Assembly: GCF_042679305.1 (NCBI RefSeq)
Contig: NZ_JBHTMP010000002.1
Span: 124,001-188,000 of the forward strand
Direction of reading: 5' to 3'
Origin: Micromonospora_H sonneratiae
Lineage (GTDB): Bacteria > Actinomycetota > Actinomycetes > Mycobacteriales > Micromonosporaceae
Length of the DNA stretch: 64,000 nt
Part shown: piece after piece, positions 26,101-32,360 of the stretch
How the letters are laid out: every line of letters begins with the position of its first letter
Position numbering within the stretch: the stretch's first letter is position 1
Made by a program: the position numbers and the translations under genes
Notes under the pieces: generated by a model
The model's input: only the letters and a program-made list of their open reading frames with translations
What the model was told of the DNA's origin: nothing
Databases searched by the model: none

Positions 26101-26746
26101 CCCGTACGAACCCGGCCTTGTCGAACTCGCCCGGCTTCGCCGCGTTCATCTTCTCCGCGTTCGCGGTCTTGCCCTGGGCCTCCCTGTCGTCCGGCGGCGG
26201 TTTGGCCGCGCCCTGGGCCTTCGCCGCCTCCGACGACGCCGGCGGATGCGCCGACATCTGCTTCTGCTTACCGCGTACGTCCGCCGTCAACGCCGTGAAC
26301 TTCGGATCCCCGGACGCCGGCGGCCGGGACACCACCGACGCATCCGCCGCCAACCGCTGCACCGGAGACAGGAACGACGAGCCCGGATCGACGGTCGACG
26401 ACCCGACCGAAGCCGCCGGCTCCGACGCCGGGACTGTCCCGCCCCGCTGGGTCTGCTGTGGACCGGTGGGTGCGGTGGGCCGGCTGGACGCCGCCTTGGC
26501 CGATTTTGCCGGACGTGCCGGGGCCGTACGCCGTTGGGCAATCAGTCCCGAAACCGCGCGGTTGCCGGCGGCGGCCTGCAACCGCTGTGCCATTGCAGGA
26601 GTCAGTGCCGACGAGGGTGCTCGCCGAGCAGGAGTGGCCACGGATTCCGCCCCGGCCTCGCTGTCGGCGGGTGACCGATCAGGCGATATCGCCGAATTCC
26701 GTACGGCCCGGTGCTCGGCTCCCTCACGGTCGGCCGGCGCTTTCAT
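23177..26746 (-). CDS. Large modular protein, candidate contractile-injection-system cargo / polymorphic toxin
   Basis: 1189 residues from the ATG at 26746 (GGGGG 5 nt upstream; a GTG at 26806 would add 20 residues). Order: a disordered basic N-terminus with a LQAAAGNRAVSGLIAQR motif (about 56-72), which matches the GNRAV segment found in actinobacterial eCIS-associated cargo proteins; a long Ala/Lys/Pro-rich disordered region (about 75-380); a coiled-coil region (about 430-640); a hydrophobic section of repeated amphipathic helices (about 640-920); and a hydrophilic C-terminal tip (about 960-1189) encoded by less GC-rich DNA. That architecture is of a polymorphic toxin. No known toxin active site is recognised and no eCIS sheath, tube or baseplate gene is in the window. 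Confidence 0.65.
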   Translation of the reverse strand: MKAPADREGAEHRAVRNSAISPDRSPADSEAGAESVATPARRAPSSALTPAMAQRLQAAAGNRAVSGLIAQRRTAPARPAKSAKAASSRPTAPTGPQQTQRGGTVPASEPAASVGSSTVDPGSSFLSPVQRLAADASVVSRPPASGDPKFTALTADVRGKQKQMSAHPPASSEAAKAQGAAKPPPDDREAQGKTANAEKMNAAKPGEFDKAGFVRAVNEAIAAQAPKNLDEADKFGESGKADAVKGQVQGQVTDGKKTSAEAIDTATKAPPDTSAAKDKPVTPLVADRPPGTPGTPDPSKAVPGRAPAAATDFSDGPAQVDQQMADAQVTEEQLARSNEPEFTDALKEKKAGEQHSATAPGQVRAAEAQTLAGAKASAGAAGAAAMTALAADRKQAGQTVGEGKEAAKGSDEAKRAQVTAVLQKVFDATKKDVEGILSGLDRKVDDAFGKGEKAARDAFTAEHKRRMDDYKDKRYSGLVGKGRWIKDKFAGLPEEANQIFVTARKGYVDRMQQVISSVADIIGTELGRAKARIATGRDQLQAEVKKLPADLQAIGKQAAGEFSAKFDELTESVDAKGKELVNTLASKYNEALKSVDEEIAAEKEKNKGLIAKAVDAVGGVIKTIMQLKDLLLGVLAKAASAIAGILKDPIGFLGNLVTAVGAGLKAFMANIGTHLKKGLIGWLLGAMTGAGLELPAKFDLRGIITMIASLLGLTWAALRARIVSRGVPEPAMTAVEASVPVAQKLQSQGVAGVTDEISQQVGDLKGNLLGKISEYLIPTVLIAGITWIISLLNPASAFIRACKMIIDIVTFIVTQGAQIIEFVNAVLDAVIAIAKGGTGGVPALIENALARSIPVLIGALAAILGIGGIANKIRSFFQTLTKPVRKAVDWITDKIVTIGKKLWTKLKSKNRSGNNGKDQRSATEKTAAVKAAIRDAEAIMDKPGSSRQKVQSALSRIKSRHKLNEIKIVDTQTSFHVYASINPDDTSKEKDKSEIVEIAREDISTTKPELSKSSWDVNLKAKVPGGSVLWGMASVNLDKNGKPDTEGPSMYISKKDITIDTDEIEFKGRKITLKTKFSITDVALELVNAAYRSTFGSDPPVLNGSLAEKNKANFQREWHKAQLANPGADSDTWAQTAIRNISFGRSRIALGYDLFELKMGQLTLVDLGEEFGFQRVPDTINIVARKSKP

Positions 26747-26929
26747 GCGGCACCCCCGAATTGGGACACGTCGCCACAACTCAGTGTTCTGTCGAGTCTT
26801 TGCCACATCCGGTAATCGGGTGGAAACTCCAAGGCACAGGTATGGGCATCGATAAATGCCTTTAAGGGCAGTGGTCGATGTGTCAGAAACCGGTTAGGCG
26901 ATGTCGTACGACACTGGCAAGATGCCGCA

Positions 26930-27544
26930 GTGATCGCGACTCGTGCCCGTACCCCAGACACCACAGAGCCACTGCGCCGGATTCGGCTGGTGGAGTTGCT
27001 GGCTGGGATCGAGCCATGGGACGACGCGGAACGGGCCGACATCGTCGGTACGGCGGAGTGGATCGCCGACGGCGAGCCGCTCTACCGGACACAAAAGCCA
27101 GACGTGCCAGCGAAGCACCTGGTCAGCTACTTCGTGATGCTGGACGAGGACCGGGGCGAGCTACTCCTGGTCGCGCACCGTAAGGCCGGACTGTGGTTGC
27201 CGGCTGGAGGTCACGTGGAGCCGGCGGAACACCCGTGGGACACCGTCGCGCGCGAGTGCCGGGAGGAGTTGGGGATTTCGGCCGTACCGTCGACGTTGAC
27301 CGGGGACCGGCCGTTTTTTCTCACCGTCACGACCACCCGTGGCTTCGGGCAGCACACCGACGTCTCGTTCTGGTACGTCCTGCGCGCCGACCGGGAGACG
27401 ATCGTCTCGTACGACGAGGAGGAGTTCTCGGCGATCCGGTGGGTGACCCCGGGCGACGTCCTCGCCGAACCGGCCGACACCCTCGACCCGCAGCTGCACC
27501 GGTTCGCCGCCAAGCTGCTGGCCGCACTCGACAGGACCGGTTGA
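26930..27544 (+). CDS. NUDIX hydrolase
   Basis: 204 residues, GTG start. The NUDIX box is complete: GHVEPAE, then seven residues, then RECREELGI (about 88-112), matching G-x5-E-x7-REUxEExGU, so a metal-dependent nucleoside-diphosphate-linked hydrolase is expected. An N-terminal helical extension of about 60 residues precedes it. The specific substrate is not evident. The gene is divergent from the cargo gene, with 183 nt between starts. Confidence 0.9.
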   Translation: MIATRARTPDTTEPLRRIRLVELLAGIEPWDDAERADIVGTAEWIADGEPLYRTQKPDVPAKHLVSYFVMLDEDRGELLLVAHRKAGLWLPAGGHVEPAEHPWDTVARECREELGISAVPSTLTGDRPFFLTVTTTRGFGQHTDVSFWYVLRADRETIVSYDEEEFSAIRWVTPGDVLAEPADTLDPQLHRFAAKLLAALDRTG

Positions 27545-27638
27545 TTTCCTGTCCGTTCCGGCATCACGTCGGCTCGGAAGGTCATGCGGAAGGCTACGCA
27601 GGCCGACGGGGAGCGGAATCCCGGTCGCCCCTGTTCAG

Positions 27639-27832
27639 GCTGTCGAGCTGGGTGCACAAACGAGGCGTACGCCGAAGGGGCTGCTGGTCCGCTGGCACTG
27701 CCTTTGCTGCTGGGACAGCAGATGCTTACGAACCCTGATCGTCATGACCGCCAGCGGACCAGGTCTGCCTGGCCCAGCAGGGTCCAGTAGTCGCCGGGCA
27801 GGTGTGCCCCGTCTGTGCACCCAGCTCGACAG
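27639..27832. repeat. Nested inverted repeat in a gene-free gap (MITE-like)
   Basis: Outer arms 27639-27661 and 27810-27832 match in 22 of 23 positions as reverse complements. Inside them CTGGTCCGCTGG at 27683-27694 is exactly complementary to CCAGCGGACCAG at 27752-27763. The whole 194-bp block fills most of the gap between convergent NUDIX and methyltransferase genes. It has no transposase. It could be a miniature inverted-repeat element or a long bidirectional terminator. A 17-nt part of the outer arm recurs with one mismatch at 49767-49783. Confidence 0.55.
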
Positions 27833-27865
27833 TCGGACAGCCACCGACGTACGCGACGAGGCCGG

Positions 27866-28588
27866 CTAGTCGAAGAAGCGGGCCATGTGGCTGGCGGCCG
27901 GTTCCGGGTCGTCCACACCCAACGGGGTGAGATCAGCGAAGATCGACGCACCGTCGCAGCCGGCGTGCAGTGGATACCACCGCGGGGTGCCCGGCGGTCG
28001 CTGGCAGATTCCCTTGATCGTCTGTACGTCGAGCAGCCGTACGTGGGTCGGGTCGGCGACCGCGTTGACATGTTGCCACCAGGGGCTCATCACGTGCAGG
28101 ACCCCGCCGGGCCGGAGCACCCGGTGGCACTCGTCCACCAGGACCAGGAAGTCGATCAGGTGCTCCAGGATGTGCACCGTGAAGATCACGTCCACCGAGT
28201 TGTCGGCGACCGGCAACGAGCGGGACAGGTCGGCCTGGGCGTGCACCCCCGGCGCGACCCGCAGGTCGAAGCCGAGATTGTCCGGGTACTGCTTGGCCGG
28301 GCCGCAGCCGAGATCCAGCACGATCGGCTGTCGCCCGCCGACACGTACCCGGGACCAGACCGCCAGCACCCCGTCCAGCCGCCCGACGAGTTGGCGTACC
28401 AGGCGGAGTTCCTCGGCGTCGGCGACGTCACCGGTCAGGTGCGCGACCCCCCGGTCGAACCGGACCTCGACCGCGTTGTCACGCAGCCGGTCGTCGTGTT
28501 TGACGAGGTCCGCGTACGCCTCGCTGAGGAAGTCGTCCACCGCCCGTAGTCGGGTGGCGGAGGGCGACGAGTGTGCCAGCGCGACCAT
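27866..28588 (-). CDS. BON domain fused to a class I SAM methyltransferase
   Basis: 240 residues. Residues about 36-83 form a BON domain (VEVRFDRGVAHLTGDVADAE, then LVRQLVGRLDGVLAVWSRVRV). BON domains bind membranes or other ligands and normally occur in secreted or channel proteins. Immediately after comes a Methyltransf_11-type domain: motif I VLDLGCGPAKQY (89-100), an acidic post-I Asp in GFDLRV, a VDVIFTVHILEHL motif IV and RVLRPGGVLHVMSP. No signal peptide. The combination is unusual, and the acceptor is unknown. The gene is 89 nt downstream of the ABC-F gene in the same direction. Confidence 0.8.
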   Translation of the reverse strand: MVALAHSSPSATRLRAVDDFLSEAYADLVKHDDRLRDNAVEVRFDRGVAHLTGDVADAEELRLVRQLVGRLDGVLAVWSRVRVGGRQPIVLDLGCGPAKQYPDNLGFDLRVAPGVHAQADLSRSLPVADNSVDVIFTVHILEHLIDFLVLVDECHRVLRPGGVLHVMSPWWQHVNAVADPTHVRLLDVQTIKGICQRPPGTPRWYPLHAGCDGASIFADLTPLGVDDPEPAASHMARFFD

Positions 28589-28677
28589 TTCCGGTCACCT
28601 CCCGGCCGGGGCTACCCGGTTGCGCGCCGGTTACGCCTGGCGGCGGGCAACCTTTCAGCCCTTGCTCAGCTGGCCGT

Positions 28678-30315
28678 TCAGCTCTCGCTGAGCTGACCGG
28701 CGGTCACGTGGAGGTGCCGGTTGGTCTGCACCGCGTCGAGCATCCGCCGGTCGTGGGTGACCAGCAGCAGGGTGCCGGGGTAGGACGCCAGCGCCGACTC
28801 CAGTTGTTCGATCGCGGGCAGGTCGAGGTGGTTGGTCGGCTCGTCGAGGACGAGCAGGTTGACCCCGCGTGCCTGGAGCAGTGCCAGCGCCGCCCGGGTG
28901 CGCTCGCCGGGGGAGAGGGTGCCGGTCGGCCGTAGCACGTGGGCCGCCCGCAGGCCGAACTTCGCCAGCAGCGTCCGCACCTCCGCCGGTGTCGTCTCCG
29001 GTACGAGGGCACCGAAGGCGTCCAGCAGTGGCTGATCGCCGACGAACAGTCCCCGGGCCTGGTCGACCTCGCCGACCACCACCCCGGGACCGAGCGACGC
29101 GTGTCCCTCGTCCAGCGGCAGCCGACCCAGCAGCGCGGCCAGCAGGGTGGACTTGCCGGAACCGTTCGCGCCGGTGATCGCGACCCGGTCGGCCCAGTCC
29201 ACCTGGAGGTTGACCGGGCCGAGGGTGAAGTCACCCCGCCGTACGACCGCATTGCGCAACGCCGTGACGACCGCTCCGGCGCGGGGTGCGGCGGCGATCT
29301 CCATCCGCAGTTCCCACTCCTTGCGCGGTTCCTCGACCACTTCCAGGCGTTCGATCAGCCGGTCGGTCTGCCGCGCCTTGGCGGCCTGCTTCTCGCTGGT
29401 CTCGCCCCGGAAGTGTGCGACGTTCTTGTCGTTGTCGGTGGCCTTGCGGCGGGCGTTGCGGACACCCTTCTCCATCCAGGCCCGCTGGGTCCGTGCCCGT
29501 GCCTCCAGGTTCGCCCGGGTGTCGGCGTACTCCTCGTAGTCCGCTCGTGCCTGGCGGCGGGCGATGTCGCGCTCCTCCAGGTAGGCGGCGTAACCACCGC
29601 CGTAGTGGCGGATCTGCTGCTGGGGCAGGTCCAGTTCGACGATCCGGGTCACCGTACGGGTCAGGAACTCCCGGTCGTGGCTGACCAGCACCGTCCCGGC
29701 CCGCAGCCCGGTGACGAAGTTCTCCAGTTGGCGTAGCCCGTCCAGGTCCAGGTCGTTGGTGGGCTCGTCGAGCAGGAAGATGTCGAAGCGACTGAGCAGC
29801 AGTGACGCCAGTCCGGCGCGGGCGGCCTGACCACCGGAGAGGGTGGTCATCGGCTGGTCGAGGTCGATCGTCAGGCCCAGTTCAGCGGCGATCTGCTCGG
29901 CCCGTTCGGGAAGGTCGGCACCGCCGAGCGCCAGCCAGCGGTCGAGCGCGGCCGGGTACGCGTCGTCCGCGCCGGCAGCTCCGACGGTGAGCGCCTCGGT
30001 CGCCGCGTCCAGCGCCGCCTGCGCTGCCGTGACACCGGTACGTCGGGCCAGGAACTCCCGTACGGTCTCGTTCGGCCGGCGGTCCGGCTCCTGCGGCAGG
30101 TGTCCGACGGTTGCCGTCGGCGGACTGAGCTGCACCGTGCCCTGCTCAGCCGGAGTGAGCCCGGCCAGCGTACGGAGCAGCGTCGACTTGCCTGCGCCGT
30201 TCGCCCCGACCAGGCCGATCACGTCGCCGGGGGCGACGACGAGGTCCAGACCGGAGAACAGGACACGATCGCCATGCCCGGCGGCGAGGTCCTTTACGAT
30301 CAGCGTGGCGCTCAT
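28678..30315 (-). CDS. ABC-F family ATPase (ribosome-associated type)
   Basis: 545 residues with two ABC domains and no membrane segment. Domain 1: Walker A GANGAGKST (about 37-45), signature LSGGQAARAGLA, Walker B IFLLDEPTNDLDLD. Domain 2: Walker A GANGSGKST, signature LSPGERTRAALA, Walker B LLVLDEPTNHLDLP. The inter-domain linker (about 250-320) is long and highly basic (KGVRNARRKATDNDKN), as in ABC-F factors that enter the ribosomal E-site. These act in translation rescue or antibiotic self-protection. The sequence alone does not separate a housekeeping member from a resistance one. Confidence 0.92.
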   Translation of the reverse strand: MSATLIVKDLAAGHGDRVLFSGLDLVVAPGDVIGLVGANGAGKSTLLRTLAGLTPAEQGTVQLSPPTATVGHLPQEPDRRPNETVREFLARRTGVTAAQAALDAATEALTVGAAGADDAYPAALDRWLALGGADLPERAEQIAAELGLTIDLDQPMTTLSGGQAARAGLASLLLSRFDIFLLDEPTNDLDLDGLRQLENFVTGLRAGTVLVSHDREFLTRTVTRIVELDLPQQQIRHYGGGYAAYLEERDIARRQARADYEEYADTRANLEARARTQRAWMEKGVRNARRKATDNDKNVAHFRGETSEKQAAKARQTDRLIERLEVVEEPRKEWELRMEIAAAPRAGAVVTALRNAVVRRGDFTLGPVNLQVDWADRVAITGANGSGKSTLLAALLGRLPLDEGHASLGPGVVVGEVDQARGLFVGDQPLLDAFGALVPETTPAEVRTLLAKFGLRAAHVLRPTGTLSPGERTRAALALLQARGVNLLVLDEPTNHLDLPAIEQLESALASYPGTLLLVTHDRRMLDAVQTNRHLHVTAGQLSES

Positions 30316-30404
30316 GAGGGCTCGATGTTACCGGGCACCCGGGAGATGTCGAGCGAATTGGTGCCGGCCCGGTGGGCAACGGGTGGGCCCGGCAGACTGT
30401 GCCT

Positions 30405-31157
30405 GTGGTGACCACTCTCGCGATCGACTGTGGCGGCGGCGGTATCAAGGGTTCGGTGCTCGACGAGGCAGGGACGATGCACGCCCGGCCGTTGCGGGTG
30501 CCCACGCCGTACCCGCTGCCACCCTCTCTCTTCATCAAGACCCTGTTAGATCTTGGTAGCCAGTTGCCGAGGGCTGACCGGGTGACCGTGGGAATGCCCG
30601 GCATGATCCGGCACGGGGTCGTGGTGTCGACCCCGCACTACGTCACCCGATCCGGCCCGCGGACGAGGGTCGACCCGGAACTGGTCGCCGAGTGGTCCGG
30701 CTTCGACGTACAGAGCGGTCTGACCGACGCCTTCGGTATGCCGGCGCTGGTGCTCAACGACGCCGAGGTACACGGTGCCGGTGTGGTCGCCGGTACCGGC
30801 CTGGAACTGGTGCTCACCCTCGGGACCGGGCTGGGATGTGCCCTCTTCGACGGCGGTGTGCTGGCGCCGCACCTGGAACTGTCCCAGGCTCCGGCGCGCT
30901 GGGGGATGAGCTACGACACCTACATCGGCGAACCGGAGCGCCGCCGGTTGGGCGACGCCTTCTGGTCCCGCCGGGTACGGGGCGTCGTCGACGGTCTACG
31001 ACCGGTCTTCCTGTGGGACCGGTTGTATCTGGGCGGTGGCAACTCGCGGCTGATCCGGGCCGAGCAGGTGGCACGGATGGGCGACGATGTGGTGGTCGTA
31101 CCCAACACAGCTGGCATCGTCGGTGGGGTCCGGGCCTGGGCGATCCGTCCCCGCTGA
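30405..31157 (+). CDS. ROK-family sugar kinase (polyphosphate glucokinase-like)
   Basis: About 250 residues; start taken as GTG 30405 (30408 is equally possible, and no strong ribosome site is visible). Motifs: ATP loop LAIDCGGGGIKGSVLD, substrate segment VGMPGMI, catalytic Asp in LVLNDAEVHGAG (about 118-129) and LTLGTGLGCALFDGG. These match ROK kinases of the PpgK type, which phosphorylate glucose using polyphosphate or ATP. The ROK cysteine-rich zinc motif is absent, as in PpgK. It is divergent from the ABC-F gene. Confidence 0.8.
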   Translation: MVTTLAIDCGGGGIKGSVLDEAGTMHARPLRVPTPYPLPPSLFIKTLLDLGSQLPRADRVTVGMPGMIRHGVVVSTPHYVTRSGPRTRVDPELVAEWSGFDVQSGLTDAFGMPALVLNDAEVHGAGVVAGTGLELVLTLGTGLGCALFDGGVLAPHLELSQAPARWGMSYDTYIGEPERRRLGDAFWSRRVRGVVDGLRPVFLWDRLYLGGGNSRLIRAEQVARMGDDVVVVPNTAGIVGGVRAWAIRPR

Positions 31158-31324
31158 CTTCCGATGACCGCCCGCCCTCCCGATCCCCATCAGTCCACCC
31201 TCCCGGGGCCACCCGATCCGTGATTCCGGGCCCGCACGGTGGGGAAGAGAGGGGCGGAAGATTCGCAGGGCTGGCGGAGTTTGTGCCAGCGTCGGTAGGA
31301 CGTGGCACTACGAGGAGGTGGGTC

Positions 31325-31693
31325 GTGGATCTTCTGGCGGAGTACCGACGGGCGACCATGTTCTTCGAGGCAGGCGACCCGACCGAGGCAGCCCGGCTGT
31401 TGGAGCCCATCGTGGCGGCGGAGCCGGACAACGCTGCGGTACGCCAACTGCTGGCCCGGGCCTACTTCGGGTCCGCCCAACTCGGTCGGGCCGAGGAGCA
31501 GCTGCGGGCGTTGGTGGAACGGGACCCGAGTGACCACTACGCCCACCACGTGCTGGGCCGCACCCTGGAGCGGGTCGGGCGTACCTCCGAGGCGTTGCGG
31601 CATCTGCGGATCGCCGCCGCCATGCGCGCCGGGGACGAGGAGTACCTGACCGCGTTGCGTCGGGTGGAGAGTCGGGTCGGCAGCCGTCGCTGA
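31325..31693 (+). CDS. Small tetratricopeptide-repeat protein
   Basis: 122 residues from the GTG at 31325, with GAGGAGG about 7 nt upstream. Almost the whole chain is three TPR-like helix pairs (about residues 5-35, 38-68 and 72-104, with A-x-x-x-Y/L and P-x-x landmarks). It is cytoplasmic, with no signal. TPR proteins mediate protein contacts; the partner is unknown. It lies upstream of the Smr gene, with a 68-nt gap. Confidence 0.8.
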   Translation: MDLLAEYRRATMFFEAGDPTEAARLLEPIVAAEPDNAAVRQLLARAYFGSAQLGRAEEQLRALVERDPSDHYAHHVLGRTLERVGRTSEALRHLRIAAAMRAGDEEYLTALRRVESRVGSRR

Positions 31694-31761
31694 GCGGGGG
31701 CTGCCGACCCGGTCGGCCTACGATTGGTCACCATGGGATCCGACCGACCGGTGGACAGGCG

Positions 31762-32016
31762 ATGAAGCTCAAGCTCGACCTGCACGACATCTTCAACCGT
31801 GGCCACGACATCGATCGGGCGCTGCGCGGGATCATGGACGAGGCGGTGGCCAAGAAGGCGACCCTGGTGGAGATCATTCCGGGTAAGGGGTCGGGGCAGC
31901 TCAAGAAGCGGGTGTTGCGGTTCCTGGACCAGAAGGACGTCAAGCAGCTCTACCACCGGGTGGAGAAGGACTCCAAGAACTTCGGCCGCCTCTTCGTCCA
32001 TTTCCGCTGGAAGTAA
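31762..32016 (+). CDS. Stand-alone Smr domain protein
   Basis: 84 residues. The chain is one Smr (small MutS-related) domain: LDLHDI at the N-terminus, a helix, then IIPGKGSGQLKKRV (the TGxG-type loop, here G-K-G-S-G), ending in a beta strand RLFVHFRW. Smr domains act as nucleases on DNA or on ribosome-associated RNA. Stand-alone forms are found across bacteria with varied roles. The start is the ATG at 31762. Confidence 0.85.
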   Translation: MKLKLDLHDIFNRGHDIDRALRGIMDEAVAKKATLVEIIPGKGSGQLKKRVLRFLDQKDVKQLYHRVEKDSKNFGRLFVHFRWK

Positions 32017-32046
32017 GTCCTTGGCGGTCGGTGGAAATAGTCGGGC

Positions 32047-32268
32047 CTACGACTGCACCGGGCTGGTCAGGTCCCACAGCTCGTTGAACTGCTCGATCCG
32101 TTCCCGTACGCGGTCCTCCTTCAGGACCAGGGTCGTCTTGGTCCAGAAGCTCGGAATGTCGCCGATTTGGGGTGCGGGGGTCAGCTCGTAACTGACGGAC
32201 CCGTCGAAGATGGCGAGGTCCAGCAGGAAGTTCCGGCCCGGTGCCGATACAGCGGACAGATCCAGCAC
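32047..32268 (-). pseudogene. C-terminal DUF6879-like remnant
   Basis: The minus frame from 32268 (GTG) gives 73 residues ending SFWTKTTLVLKEDRVRERIE, then FNELWDLTSPVQS. Protein-like sequence continues upstream of the GTG (FGKVCRQQIEAGVEISVLDL) with no start codon before it runs into the M28 gene. The pattern (a Phe-x-x-Val-x-R...Ala-Gly-Val strand, a FW-x-x-x-x-Leu strand, then an F-x-x-LW-x-L-x-x-P helix) resembles the C-terminal part of DUF6879 proteins, which often accompany XRE/DUF397 genes. The N-terminal part is missing, so this is probably a truncated gene. Confidence 0.4.
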
Positions 32269-32360
32269 GCTTATCTCGACACCGGCCTCGATCTGCTGGC
32301 GGCAGACCTTCCCGAATTCGGCGTGACTGCCGCAGGCCGACTCGTCGGCCGGTGGGCCGG

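Noticed and set aside
24725..26674. A 649-codon plus-strand frame opposite the cargo/toxin gene
   Set aside because: Low-complexity Arg/Leu/Gly translation, no start context, and it mirrors the codon pattern of the minus-strand gene.
22465..26746. A complete contractile injection system locus
   Set aside because: Only a candidate cargo and a small neighbour are present. No sheath, tube, baseplate or AAA+ eCIS gene occurs in the flanks.
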